Source: Maricaulis sp048268525
GTDB taxonomy: Bacteria > Pseudomonadota > Alphaproteobacteria > Caulobacterales > Maricaulaceae
DNA length: 64,000 nucleotides
Direction: 5' to 3'
Assembly (NCBI RefSeq): GCF_048268525.1
Contig: NZ_JBLWVH010000007.1
Coordinates: forward strand, 1-64,000
Made by a program: the position numbers and the translations under genes. A model generated the notes under the pieces. It had not been told where the DNA came from and ran no database searches. It saw only the letters and a list, made by a program, of their open reading frames with translations. Of the stretch, positions 1 through 9,191 are shown one piece after another (within the stretch, counting starts at the first letter, position 1; the number at the start of each line of letters is the position of its first letter).

Positions 1-946
1 CCCCGGTCTGGCCGGGGATCGGCGCCGGTGTGGTGTCCAGGGGCAGGCCTTCCGCCGCCACGCCGCCGCGATGCTGGCGGGCCGAGGCGTATTCACTGGT
101 CCGAGCGCCCAGCACTGGATTGACGCAAAGCAGTCCGCGCCCTTCGACGAAAGACAGATCGCCATCCGGGCGCCAGCTCATTGTGCGTTCAGTGAGAATG
201 CGGATCCGGTCTGCCTCGTCGGGTCGGGCGTGGGAGTAGGCGTGAACGCACCGCACATCCTCCGCTGTTTCACACGGCGGAATCGTGACCAAGGCGTTTT
301 CGAACAGGTCGAGGGGAACCGGTGAGTCGATGATGTAGGCGGCGACCAGACGGGAATGAATGTCGGGGGCGTCGGCGACCTGGTTGAGCAGCAGGCCCAA
401 GGCATGGAATCCGCCCTGGCCGACCCCGGCCAGGATGATCGGGCGGGTGTCGCCGGTTTCGGCGAGGAATTGCGCGAAGGCCCGCTCGATATCCTGATGG
501 GCAAACAGGCGTGCCTGCACGCTGTCCTCGCGATTGTTCATGAAGGCATACAGCGCTGCCTGGCGGTAGCGGGGGGCGAACAGGACGCCGGATCGGGCAA
601 ACGGTGCGGCGTAGTTTGGCAGGGCGATCTCGACGACGGCGCGATTGGCGCTTTCCTTGTCCAGGTCCGCATTCCAGTTCGACCCACCGGAATACGTCGT
701 CGGATGGATGAAAAAGACAGCCGGTTCATCCGCCTCGGCAAACGTGCCGGTCGCGTACCAGGCATCCGCTCGCGCGTAATCGGCACCATCGGGCGGCGTA
801 TAGGTCTGGAAAGGTTCGCCAGGGTCCTGGAAGGTCTGGTAGATCTGGTCACGCAGGAACCAGCTGGCCAGAGCCGCGATCACCAGCAGTCCGGCAATCC
901 CGGTGACGATCATCCAGCGCGCGATCGTGATCGGATTTGCGAGCAT
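1..946 (-). CDS. DUF3089-type alpha/beta-hydrolase-like protein, C-terminus cut off by window edge
   Basis: The reading frame is open from an ATG at 944-946 to the window edge, so the C-terminus is missing. Residues about 8-27 form one membrane segment (signal anchor). The rest carries features I associate with DUF3089: FFIHPTTYSGG near residue 70, an FAPRYRQAA block, and a nucleophile-elbow region. Family members normally read GHSQG at the elbow; here it reads AGVGQGG, so the expected serine is glycine and the protein may not be a hydrolase. It faces away from the DUF502 gene across a 142-base gap that may hold both promoters. Substrate unknown. Confidence 0.75.
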   Translation of the reverse strand, partial: MLANPITIARWMIVTGIAGLLVIAALASWFLRDQIYQTFQDPGEPFQTYTPPDGADYARADAWYATGTFAEADEPAVFFIHPTTYSGGSNWNADLDKESANRAVVEIALPNYAAPFARSGVLFAPRYRQAALYAFMNNREDSVQARLFAHQDIERAFAQFLAETGDTRPIILAGVGQGGFHALGLLLNQVADAPDIHSRLVAAYIIDSPVPLDLFENALVTIPPCETAEDVRCVHAYSHARPDEADRIRILTERTMSWRPDGDLSFVEGRGLLCVNPVLGARTSEYASARQHRGGVAAEGLPLDTTPAPIPGQTG

Positions 947-1088
947 CTGACTTTTCAACCCTTGTTTGTCTATTGGCCTGCAAGTTGTCCGGCGAGGCGA
1001 TTGGCGACCGATTTGCCTTACCCTATGCTGACACGGCTGCCGGGGGGTAGTGCTTACGCCTGTCCGGCGTCAATTGAATGGGAACACC

Positions 1089-1760
1089 ATGTTTCGCTGG
1101 CTTCGCAACAGTTTCCTGACCGGTATCGTCATTGCCACCCCCCTCGGCGTGACCCTCTATCTGATTGTCACATTCGTCGGCTTCGTCGACAATGTGGTCA
1201 AGCCCCTGATCCCGGCCCGCTACAATCCCGAGACCTATCTGCCGGCCGACTTCACCATTCCCGGCCTGGGCGTGTTGATCGCCGTCCTGCTGTTGACGGC
1301 GCTGGGTGCCCTGGCGGCGAATATTTTCGGCAGAACCTTGATCGGGATCGGTGACCGCATCCTCAATGGCGTTCCATTGGTCCGCAATGTCTATGGCGCC
1401 CTGAAGCAGATCATGGAAACGGTGTTTTCCGGAAAAGCCAATTCCTTCAAGGAAGTGGTGCTGATCGAATACCCGATGAAGGGACTGTATGTTGTCGCCT
1501 TTGTCTCGGCCGAGGGGCGGGGCGACCTCAAACACAAGATCAGTGAGGATGTCGTCGCGCTGTTTGTGCCGACAACACCCAATCCGACGTCCGGTTTCTT
1601 GCTGTACACCCCGCGCTCGAACACAATCCATGTCGACATGACTGTCGAGGAGGCCGCCAAGCTGATCATCTCGTTCGGCATGGTCACGCCGGACAAGCTT
1701 CCGGACGAGGTCAAGGCGACCCTGCCACGTGAGATCTTTGACCCGGTCCAACCCGACTAG
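1089..1760 (+). CDS. DUF502 family inner-membrane protein
   Basis: This 223-residue protein starts MFRWLRNSFLTG and has two long hydrophobic segments, near residues 9-32 and 55-80, separated by a short polar loop. They are followed by a soluble C-terminal domain rich in beta-prone sequence. The pattern, including GRTLIGIGDRILNGVP right after the second helix, is typical of DUF502, a widespread membrane family without an agreed function. I chose the ATG at 1089 over an in-frame GTG at 1050 because family members begin right before the first helix. The stop overlaps the recG stop by 4 bases, tail to tail. Confidence 0.85.
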   Translation: MFRWLRNSFLTGIVIATPLGVTLYLIVTFVGFVDNVVKPLIPARYNPETYLPADFTIPGLGVLIAVLLLTALGALAANIFGRTLIGIGDRILNGVPLVRNVYGALKQIMETVFSGKANSFKEVVLIEYPMKGLYVVAFVSAEGRGDLKHKISEDVVALFVPTTPNPTSGFLLYTPRSNTIHVDMTVEEAAKLIISFGMVTPDKLPDEVKATLPREIFDPVQPD

Positions 1761-3841
1761 CCGGAGCGCAGGAAGCGTACGCCCTGATCGTGATCGAACA
1801 GGTAGAGCAGGGTGCGCAGGGCGTCGCCGGTGTCGCCCTTCAGATCCGGATCCTGGTGAACGATCAGACGGGCGTGGTCATTGGCCAGCTCGATCAGCTC
1901 GGCATGTTGCTCCAGGTCGGCCAGACGGAATTGCGGCAGACCGCTCTGGCGCAGGCCTAGCGGATCGCCGGCACCGCGCAATCGCCAGTCTTCTTCGGCG
2001 ATCTGGAAACCGTCATCGGTCTCGCGCATCATTTCCAGACGGGCGCGAGCGGTCTCGCCCAGCGGCGCCTTGTAGAGCAGCAGGCAGGAGGAAGGCTTGT
2101 CGCCGCGACCGACGCGGCCGCGCAACTGGTGTAATTGGGCCAGGCCAAAGCGTTCGGCATGTTCGATGATCATCACCGTGGCATCGGGCGCATCAACGCC
2201 GACCTCGATCACCGTGGTGGCAACCAGCACATCCATTTCGCCTGCCCGGAAGCGGGTGGCGATGTCTTCCTTCTCCGCCGGCTTCATGCGGCCGTGCAGA
2301 AGGCCGACGCGGTCATCGCCCAGCGCCGCGCGCAGATGACGCCAGCGATCATCGGCGGCGGAGAGCTCGGACATCTCGCTTTCTTCGACCAGCGGACAGA
2401 CCCAATAGACCCGATCACCCCGCCCGATTGCCCGGCGAACGCCCTCGACCACCTCGTCGAGCCGGTCCATCGACACCAGGCGCGTGTCCGGCGGAATACG
2501 GCCAGCGGGTTTTTCGTCGAGGCGCGACACATCCAGATCGCCGTAGACCGCCAGCGACAGCGTGCGCGGGATCGGAGTCGCGGTCATCACCAGCGTGTCC
2601 GGGCGCTGCCCCTTGGATGTCAGGCGCATCCGGTCGGACACGCCGAACCGATGCTGCTCATCAATGACGACAAGCCCCAGATCGGAAAACTCGATCCCGT
2701 CCTGGAACAGGGCATGTGTGCCGCACACCACATCGACATCGCCGTTGGCCATGCGCTCGAGGATGGCCGCCCGTGCCTTGCCCTTGTCCCGGCCCGTCAG
2801 CGCGACGACCGATAGTCCCGCCGGTTCAAGCATTTGCGAGAGTGTCTTCTCGTGTTGCCTGGCCAGAATTTCGGTCGGCGCCATGATTGCCGTCTGAACG
2901 CCGGCACCGGCGGCATGGGCGGCGGCGAGGGCGGCGACAAAGGTCTTGCCGGCGCCGACATCCCCGTGCAGCAGGCGGGTCATCCGGGCGTCGGATTGCA
3001 TGTCGGTCCGTATTTCCTCGAAGGCTCGCATCTGTGCCCTCGTCGGCTGGAAGGGGGCTGCCTTCAGCACGGCACTGGCGGCTTCATCCGAGCCGTTCAG
3101 AGCCCGCCCGGATTGCGCCCGACGATGGGCGCGGACGATCTGCAGGGCGAGTTGACGGGCGAAGATCTCGTCAAAGGCCAGACGTTCGCGTTCCGGCGCT
3201 CCAGCGTCCAGCGCGCTGGAGCTTTGTGGGGTGTGGATGGCTTTGAGGGCCGGCTTGAAGGCTGGCCAGGCGTGCGTGCCGCGGAGGTCGCCGGGGATCC
3301 ATTCGGGCAATTGAGGAACAAAGGTCAGCGAGCCGGCAACGGCCTTGCGCATGACCTTCGCGGTCAGGCCGGCGGTCAGGGGATAGACGGGTTCGACCAG
3401 CGCCATCTCGGACGCTTCGTCCTCGGTGATCACCAGGTCGGGGTGCACGATCTGGATTTCGGAACCGAAGCGTTCTGCCTTGCCGGAGATCACGCGGGTC
3501 TCCCCTTCGGGCAGAAGCTTGGTCAGATAGTCACGCCGCGCGTGGAAAAATATGAGGTGAAGAAACCCGGTCTCGTCGCGCAATCGGACTTTGTAGGGCT
3601 GGCCCTGGCGCTGCGCCGGGATATGGGTCTCAACCGTCGCGGTGAGGGTGACGATCTCGCCCGTCGGCGCGTCGGTAATGGTGACCCGTCGGGTCCGGTC
3701 GACCAGACCGGTCGGTGGTGTGAACAGCACATCGCGGATCCGCCCGCCACACACTTTCTCGACCAGCGTCGCCAGTCGCGGGCCGATGCCGGGAAGTTTG
3801 GTGACGTCCTGGAACAGGGGAAAGAGAATCTCGGGGCGCAT
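1757..3841 (-). CDS. recG: ATP-dependent DNA helicase RecG
   Basis: RecG remodels stalled replication forks and branch-migrates Holliday junctions. The 694-residue length is normal. The N-terminal wedge domain starts with the helix-hairpin-helix-like LPGIGPRLA (residues 16-24) and includes an OB fold at about 60-145. The helicase core has Walker A GDVGAGKT (293-300), the DEQH box (394-397), TATPIPRTL, and the QLRGRVGRG block of superfamily 2. An open frame runs upstream to 4234, but family members begin at MRPEILFP, so the ATG ending at 3841 is chosen; the extension lies antisense to sdhE. It is divergent from sdhE with 75 bases between them. Confidence 0.96.
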   Translation of the reverse strand: MRPEILFPLFQDVTKLPGIGPRLATLVEKVCGGRIRDVLFTPPTGLVDRTRRVTITDAPTGEIVTLTATVETHIPAQRQGQPYKVRLRDETGFLHLIFFHARRDYLTKLLPEGETRVISGKAERFGSEIQIVHPDLVITEDEASEMALVEPVYPLTAGLTAKVMRKAVAGSLTFVPQLPEWIPGDLRGTHAWPAFKPALKAIHTPQSSSALDAGAPERERLAFDEIFARQLALQIVRAHRRAQSGRALNGSDEAASAVLKAAPFQPTRAQMRAFEEIRTDMQSDARMTRLLHGDVGAGKTFVAALAAAHAAGAGVQTAIMAPTEILARQHEKTLSQMLEPAGLSVVALTGRDKGKARAAILERMANGDVDVVCGTHALFQDGIEFSDLGLVVIDEQHRFGVSDRMRLTSKGQRPDTLVMTATPIPRTLSLAVYGDLDVSRLDEKPAGRIPPDTRLVSMDRLDEVVEGVRRAIGRGDRVYWVCPLVEESEMSELSAADDRWRHLRAALGDDRVGLLHGRMKPAEKEDIATRFRAGEMDVLVATTVIEVGVDAPDATVMIIEHAERFGLAQLHQLRGRVGRGDKPSSCLLLYKAPLGETARARLEMMRETDDGFQIAEEDWRLRGAGDPLGLRQSGLPQFRLADLEQHAELIELANDHARLIVHQDPDLKGDTGDALRTLLYLFDHDQGVRFLRSG

Positions 3842-3916
3842 GTTGTGCACCTTATCGGCAAGTTGCGCCGCTGCCACCGGTCGACGGCGGCGATCCGGCA
3901 GACTATATGCGCGGGC

Positions 3917-4210
3917 ATGACCGATGACACTGAGATCCAGCGCAAGAAGCTGCGGATCCGGGCCTGGCGGCGCGGGTTCAAGGAAGCCGACCTCATCCTG
4001 GGCCGTTTTGCAGATGCCCGGCTTGATGGGCTGACGCCTGCCGAAGTCGACGACTTTGAACGTCTGCTCGATGAAAATGACGCTGATATCTACGCCTGGA
4101 TCATTGGCAAGGAACCAACTCCGGACCAATTTGACGGCCCGGTTATGGACGCGCTCAAGACCTTTCGCGTCGATGCGGACGCCGCCTTTGGCGACGGGCC
4201 CAAGGAATAG
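3917..4210 (+). CDS. sdhE: FAD assembly factor SdhE (YgfY/DUF339)
   Basis: This 97-residue protein matches the small SdhE/Sdh5 family, which promotes covalent FAD attachment to the succinate dehydrogenase flavoprotein. The diagnostic RGxxE-type segment appears as WRRGFKEADLILGRF near residues 17-31, followed by the acidic LDENDADIYAWI helix. The usual RGxKE tripeptide is RGFKE here. The start is the ATG at 3917, consistent with family length. It lies 5 bases upstream of mfd on the same strand and is divergent from recG; sdhE, recG and mfd are commonly clustered in alphaproteobacteria. Confidence 0.9.
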   Translation: MTDDTEIQRKKLRIRAWRRGFKEADLILGRFADARLDGLTPAEVDDFERLLDENDADIYAWIIGKEPTPDQFDGPVMDALKTFRVDADAAFGDGPKE

Positions 4211-4215
4211 ACGCG

Positions 4216-7200
4216 GTGGCGACTGAGACGACAAGCGGAGTGTCTGAGCTCGAGATGATTGCCGCCGTTCACGGGACGGCGACCGTCTGTGGTGCGCCGG
4301 AAGGCCTGGACGCTCTGGTGTTTGCCGACACGGCCAGGCTGCGCGGCGGCGTCAATGTGTTCATCGCACGCGACGATTCGCGGGCTGCGGCTTTCGTCTC
4401 GGCCCTGCAATTCTTTGCGCCTGATATCGAATTGTTGCGCCTGCCGGCCTGGGACTGTCAGCCCTATGACCGGATCTCGCCAAGCCCGCGGGTGGCAGCC
4501 CGTCGCGCTGCAACGCTGGCCAGGCTGGCGTCGGGGCAGTCGGGTCAGGCGACCCTGGTCGTCACCACCGTCAATGCCATGGCGCAACGCTGTCCGCCGC
4601 GATCGGTGCTGGAGGGGTCCGGCCTGTCGATCCGGCCCGGCGCCAGCCTCGATGTGGATGTGCTGGTCCGCCACTTCACCGCGAATGGCTATTCACGCGC
4701 CGCAACCGTGATGGAGCCGGGGGATTTCGCGGTCCGCGGCGGCGTCGTTGATGTCTACCCGCCGGGCGCGGCTGAACCGGTTCGCCTCGACTTTTTTGGT
4801 GACACGCTGGAATCGGTCCGGGCCTTCGACCCGGAAACCCAGCGATCCCTGCGACAGATCAAGTCGATCGAATTCACGCCGGTCAGCGAAGTCCTGCTGG
4901 ACGAGGCCAGTGTTTCGCGTTTCCGGGCCGGATTCGTGAAGACATTCGGCGCCTCTCGCGGCAGTGACCCGGTTTATGAAGCCGTCAGCGCCGGCGCCCG
5001 GCCGGCGGGCGTCGAGCACTGGATGCCGCTCTTTTATGAGCGTCTCGACACGCCGTTCGACTATTTGCCGAATGGCAGCCTGATCGCCGTCGACCACCTT
5101 GCCCATGAAGCCCTCGATGAGCGTCTGAGCCAGATTGCCGACTATTACGACTCGCGGATCGCGGCGGGCGAGACCCGCCATGAATCAGCCCTGTCGGCGC
5201 CGACCTATCGGGCCTTGCCGGCCGACGCACTTTATTTCGCCGACGGCGAATGGGACACGGCTTTGGCGGACCGGCCTGTACGACGCTACACCGCCTTCCG
5301 CGAACCGGGCCCGCAAACTATTGATGTTGCCGGCAAGCAGGGGCGCGGCTTTGCCGCTGAGCGGGCAGCCGAAAATACCAATGTGTTCGACGCGGTCGCG
5401 ACGCATATCAAGGCGCTGTCGTCGTCGGGCAAGACCGTCATGCTGGCCTCCTGGACCGGCGGCGCGTCGGAACGCCTGGCCAGCGTGCTGGGCGATCACG
5501 GCATCTCCCGTATCCCGTTGCTCGACAAATGGTCGGATGTGCCCGCAGGCGGCAAGGGCGGCGTGTGCCGCGCCGTGCTGCCGCTCGAGCGGGGTTTTGA
5601 AACCGAGACTCTGGCGGTTCTGTCGGAACAGGACATTCTCGGTGACCGCCTGGCCCGTCCGCGCAAGAAGCGCAAATCCGCCGATATCATCGTCGAGGCC
5701 GGGTCGCTGTCGCCGGGTGATCTGGTCATCCATGCCGATCACGGTCTTGGCCGTTTCATCGGCCTGAAGACCTTGCCCGTGCAGGACGCGCCGCACGATT
5801 GTATCGAGCTGGAATATTCCGGCCAGGCCAAGCTCTACCTGCCGGTCGAGAATATCGAGCTTTTGTCCCGCTATGGTGCCGAGTCGGAAACCGCCCAGCT
5901 CGACAAGCTCGGCGGCGTGGCCTGGCAGGCGCGCAAGGCCAAGGCCAAGAAGCGCCTGCGCGACATGGCCGATCAGTTGATCAAGATCGCGGCGGAACGG
6001 CTGGCCCGAAAGGCCGAGCCGATCGAGACGTCCAGCGGCGCCTTCGACGAATTCTGTTCAGCCTTTCCCTATCCGGAGACGGATGACCAGCTGAACGCCA
6101 TCGACGACGTGCTGACCGACCTGGGCCGCGGCCGCCCGATGGATCGTCTCATCTGCGGCGATGTCGGTTTCGGCAAGACCGAGGTCGCGCTGCGGGCCGC
6201 CTTTGTGGTGGCGCTCAGTGGCCAGCAGGTCGCGGTGGTGGCGCCGACAACCCTTCTGGCGCGGCAGCATTTCAAGACGTTCAGCGACCGTTTCCGCGGC
6301 TGGCCGGTGAAAGCCCGGCTCCTGTCGCGCCTGGTGACAGCCAAGGAAGCCAAGGCGACGCGCGACGAGCTGGCCGCCGGCCAGGTCGAGATCGTGATTG
6401 GCACCCATGCGTTATTGGCCAAGACCGTGAAATTCCGCGATCTCGGGCTGCTGGTCGTCGATGAGGAGCAGCATTTCGGGGTCAAACACAAGGAGCGCCT
6501 CAAGGAGCTGCGCTCCGACGTGCATGTGCTCACCCTGACCGCGACACCCATTCCGCGCACGCTGCAACTGGCCCTGACCGGCATTCGTGACCTGTCGATC
6601 ATCGCCACACCGCCGGTCGATCGCCTGGCCGTGCGCACCTATGTCGCGCCGTTTGATCCGGTGAGTGTCCGAGAAGCGCTCTTGCGGGAGAAATACCGGG
6701 GCGGGCAGGCCTTCTTTGTCGTGCCGCGGATCACCGATCTGGAAGAGACTACCCGCTTCCTGCGCGAGAGCGTGCCGGAGGTGAGCTTCGTGGCGGCTCA
6801 TGGCCAGATGGCGGCGTCCCAGCTCGAGGACATCATGACCGCCTTCTATGAGGGCCGCTATGACGTCCTCCTGTCGACGACGATCGTGGAGTCCGGCATC
6901 GACATCCCGACCGCCAACACGCTGATCATCCACCGGGCCGATCGTTTCGGCCTGTCGCAACTCTATCAGCTGCGCGGCCGGGTCGGTCGCTCCAAGACGC
7001 GGGCCTATGCCTATCTGACAACGCCGATGCGCCAGAAGATCACCGAGAGTGCCGAAAAGCGCCTGAAGGTGATGCAATCCCTCGATTCTCTGGGTGCCGG
7101 TTTCACGCTGGCCTCCCACGATCTCGATCTGCGCGGCGGGGGCAATCTGCTGGGCGAGGAACAGTCCGGCCATATCCGCGATGTTGGCGTCGAGCTCTAT

Positions 7201-7734
7201 CAATCCATGCTGGAAGAAGCGGTCGCCTCCCTGCGATCCGGTGGTGACGAGCTGGAGGAGGGCGATTGGTCACCGCAGATCAATGCCGGTGGTGCCGTGT
7301 TGATTCCGGACCATTATGTTCCTGATCTGGACGTCCGCCTGCAGCTGTACCGACGCCTGTCCTCGCTCGACAACAAGACCGAGCGTGAAGGCTATGCCGC
7401 TGAGCTGATTGATCGCTTCGGTCCGCTTCCCAAGGAAGTCGAAACCCTGCTGCGCGTCGTGGCCGTCAAGGCACTGTGCAAGAAGGCCGGGATCGAGAAG
7501 GTCGATGCCGGTCCCAAGGGGGCCGTCATTCATCTGCGCAATGATCGCTTTGCCGATCCTGCCGGTCTGGTAGCGCACATTTCGGCCAATCCGGCCCTGT
7601 TCAAGGTCAGGCCCGATCTGAAACTTGTTTTGCGGGCTGAATGGGATGAGCCGGAGGACCGGTTGCGGGCGATCGAGCGGGCTATCGCCCCGCTGGCCGA
7701 CATGGCCGTCAAGGCAAGGCAGACGGACGCCTGA
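4216..7734 (+). CDS. mfd: Transcription-repair coupling factor Mfd
   Basis: Mfd removes RNA polymerase stalled at DNA lesions and recruits UvrA. The 1172 residues match the family. The N-terminal part holds the UvrB-like domain 1 (GDFAVRGGVVDVYPP). It is followed by the RNA-polymerase-interacting CarD-like segment (GDLVIHADHGLGRFIGL, about residue 500). The translocase core has Walker A GDVGFGKT (about 650), DEEQ (about 749) and QLRGRVGRSKTRAYAYL, followed by the C-terminal TRCF domain. The start is GTG at 4216, only 5 bases after the sdhE stop, so the two are probably cotranscribed. Confidence 0.97.
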   Translation: MATETTSGVSELEMIAAVHGTATVCGAPEGLDALVFADTARLRGGVNVFIARDDSRAAAFVSALQFFAPDIELLRLPAWDCQPYDRISPSPRVAARRAATLARLASGQSGQATLVVTTVNAMAQRCPPRSVLEGSGLSIRPGASLDVDVLVRHFTANGYSRAATVMEPGDFAVRGGVVDVYPPGAAEPVRLDFFGDTLESVRAFDPETQRSLRQIKSIEFTPVSEVLLDEASVSRFRAGFVKTFGASRGSDPVYEAVSAGARPAGVEHWMPLFYERLDTPFDYLPNGSLIAVDHLAHEALDERLSQIADYYDSRIAAGETRHESALSAPTYRALPADALYFADGEWDTALADRPVRRYTAFREPGPQTIDVAGKQGRGFAAERAAENTNVFDAVATHIKALSSSGKTVMLASWTGGASERLASVLGDHGISRIPLLDKWSDVPAGGKGGVCRAVLPLERGFETETLAVLSEQDILGDRLARPRKKRKSADIIVEAGSLSPGDLVIHADHGLGRFIGLKTLPVQDAPHDCIELEYSGQAKLYLPVENIELLSRYGAESETAQLDKLGGVAWQARKAKAKKRLRDMADQLIKIAAERLARKAEPIETSSGAFDEFCSAFPYPETDDQLNAIDDVLTDLGRGRPMDRLICGDVGFGKTEVALRAAFVVALSGQQVAVVAPTTLLARQHFKTFSDRFRGWPVKARLLSRLVTAKEAKATRDELAAGQVEIVIGTHALLAKTVKFRDLGLLVVDEEQHFGVKHKERLKELRSDVHVLTLTATPIPRTLQLALTGIRDLSIIATPPVDRLAVRTYVAPFDPVSVREALLREKYRGGQAFFVVPRITDLEETTRFLRESVPEVSFVAAHGQMAASQLEDIMTAFYEGRYDVLLSTTIVESGIDIPTANTLIIHRADRFGLSQLYQLRGRVGRSKTRAYAYLTTPMRQKITESAEKRLKVMQSLDSLGAGFTLASHDLDLRGGGNLLGEEQSGHIRDVGVELYQSMLEEAVASLRSGGDELEEGDWSPQINAGGAVLIPDHYVPDLDVRLQLYRRLSSLDNKTEREGYAAELIDRFGPLPKEVETLLRVVAVKALCKKAGIEKVDAGPKGAVIHLRNDRFADPAGLVAHISANPALFKVRPDLKLVLRAEWDEPEDRLRAIERAIAPLADMAVKARQTDA

Positions 7735-7779
7735 CGCCTGTTCTTGGCGTTCGGTTGCTTTGGCGGGCGATCCGTGGGG

Positions 7780-9111
7780 TCAGGCGCTGGCGATGACCGG
7801 ATTTGGCCGTATCAGGCTGCGGCGCGCCCGGTCGATCATCATGTCGGCTGTCTCTCCGGGACGCGTTGGAACCGGTGCGGCCCGGACGCTGAGCCTGAAC
7901 GGCCGCAGCGGATCGTCGCTTTCAAAGGCCGTACACTCGGCAATCGCCGCGACGCGTGATGCTACGCAATCAATCCCGACCGTATCGGTGAAAGGCAGGA
8001 CAGCGAGGAAGATGTCCTCGTCGAACCGGGCAGCCGCGTCTTCGGTGCGCAGCAGGTGTCGCAGCATGGCTGCAAACTGGCGCCGCGCCTTTTCCGACGA
8101 AATGTCATCCGGACGCTCCGAGCCGTCCGGCAAAAGGACCTGAAGCGCAATCATCGAGAAATGCAGTGTGTCGCTGGCGCTGGCCTGGAGCAGGTCCTCA
8201 ACGTGGGACGTCAGGAATGAGGGGTGGAACAGCCCTGTTTCAATGTCGAGGGAGCGAGTGTCCCGACAGGATTCCAGCGTCGCCTTGGCTTCGCGGCGGC
8301 GGCGCCGTTCAGAGGTGAGTGTCAGGACTCGTTCACGCAATTCGGCATCATCCGTGCCTCGTGGCAGGAGATCGGACACACCCCGTGCGAAGGCTTCTTC
8401 CGAGGCATCGGGGTCGACATCGTCGGTCAGGAGCAGGACCGGTGTGTGATAGAGCCGGGCATTGCGTCGCATGGCCGAGGAAATTGTGAAGGCGATATCG
8501 CGCTTGCCTTCCGCATTGAGCACAACAGCGTCGAACGCGCGCTCATGCAGATAGTCGAAAGCCGAGTAGGAGGAAAAGGCGGCAACCACATCGGCATCCA
8601 CGGATGCGAGTGTGTGCTGGAGCGCCATGAAACGGGGTGAGGCATCGCCGACATAGAGGATGCAGGGCGGCTGGTCCTGGCGTTCCACAAGGCCTGCCTT
8701 CTGACCGTAGAGCGCGCTGACTTCGGTGCGGCGACGGGCGATGATTTCCATCGTGTGCAGGCGGAACAGGGCGCGGACGCGGGCGGCGATCTGGACCGGT
8801 GTTGCCGGTTCCCGGATCCAGGCATCAACCTGTTCGTCTGTTCCGTAACTGTCCGGTCCGACCACGAGGGTCGGGCGATCACCTGGCGCAAAACGTTCGA
8901 ACGCCTTGAGGCCATCCTCAACATCACGGTCGCATTCGGCGAGGATGACGCCGACGGCCCAATAATGATGTCGGCGGGCTGGCGGGCTGTCCGCACGGAC
9001 GAGGCGACAGTTCAGCGCGAGCCGTCCGAGCTTTTCGGACAAGGCTTCAACGCCGTCGGACATGCCAAAAACAAGGACGTCCAATGTGCGTCCCATTCGT
9101 CCCCCTGCCAT
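7780..9111 (-). CDS. popA: PopA-like c-di-GMP effector: two receiver domains and a degenerate GGDEF domain
   Basis: The 443-residue protein has two receiver-like domains (about 6-115 and 150-265) and a C-terminal GGDEF-fold domain (about 285-440). The catalytic GGDEF is DEDIF (364-368), so cyclase activity is unlikely. The allosteric I-site RTED (355-358) is intact at exactly the canonical distance. The receivers also seem to lack the usual phospho-acceptor (VILAE and VVLNA where the aspartate is expected). This combination is that of Caulobacter PopA, which binds c-di-GMP and delivers CtrA to ClpXP at the pole. The start at 9111 has GGAGG 10 bases upstream; 9096 is an alternative. The ortholog call is inferred from domain logic. 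Confidence 0.7.
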   Translation of the reverse strand: MAGGRMGRTLDVLVFGMSDGVEALSEKLGRLALNCRLVRADSPPARRHHYWAVGVILAECDRDVEDGLKAFERFAPGDRPTLVVGPDSYGTDEQVDAWIREPATPVQIAARVRALFRLHTMEIIARRRTEVSALYGQKAGLVERQDQPPCILYVGDASPRFMALQHTLASVDADVVAAFSSYSAFDYLHERAFDAVVLNAEGKRDIAFTISSAMRRNARLYHTPVLLLTDDVDPDASEEAFARGVSDLLPRGTDDAELRERVLTLTSERRRRREAKATLESCRDTRSLDIETGLFHPSFLTSHVEDLLQASASDTLHFSMIALQVLLPDGSERPDDISSEKARRQFAAMLRHLLRTEDAAARFDEDIFLAVLPFTDTVGIDCVASRVAAIAECTAFESDDPLRPFRLSVRAAPVPTRPGETADMMIDRARRSLIRPNPVIASA

Positions 9112-9191
9112 CGTCCCCGGTCCTCCGGTGTTTCGCGAGTTTGTCACAAGTGCCACGCTTTCAAAACGAATGATTCGCGAGGTGAACCCCC

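Noticed and set aside
2834..4210. Long plus-strand frame across recG
   Set aside because: Only its last 97 codons are real (sdhE, start 3917); the first part is antisense to recG.
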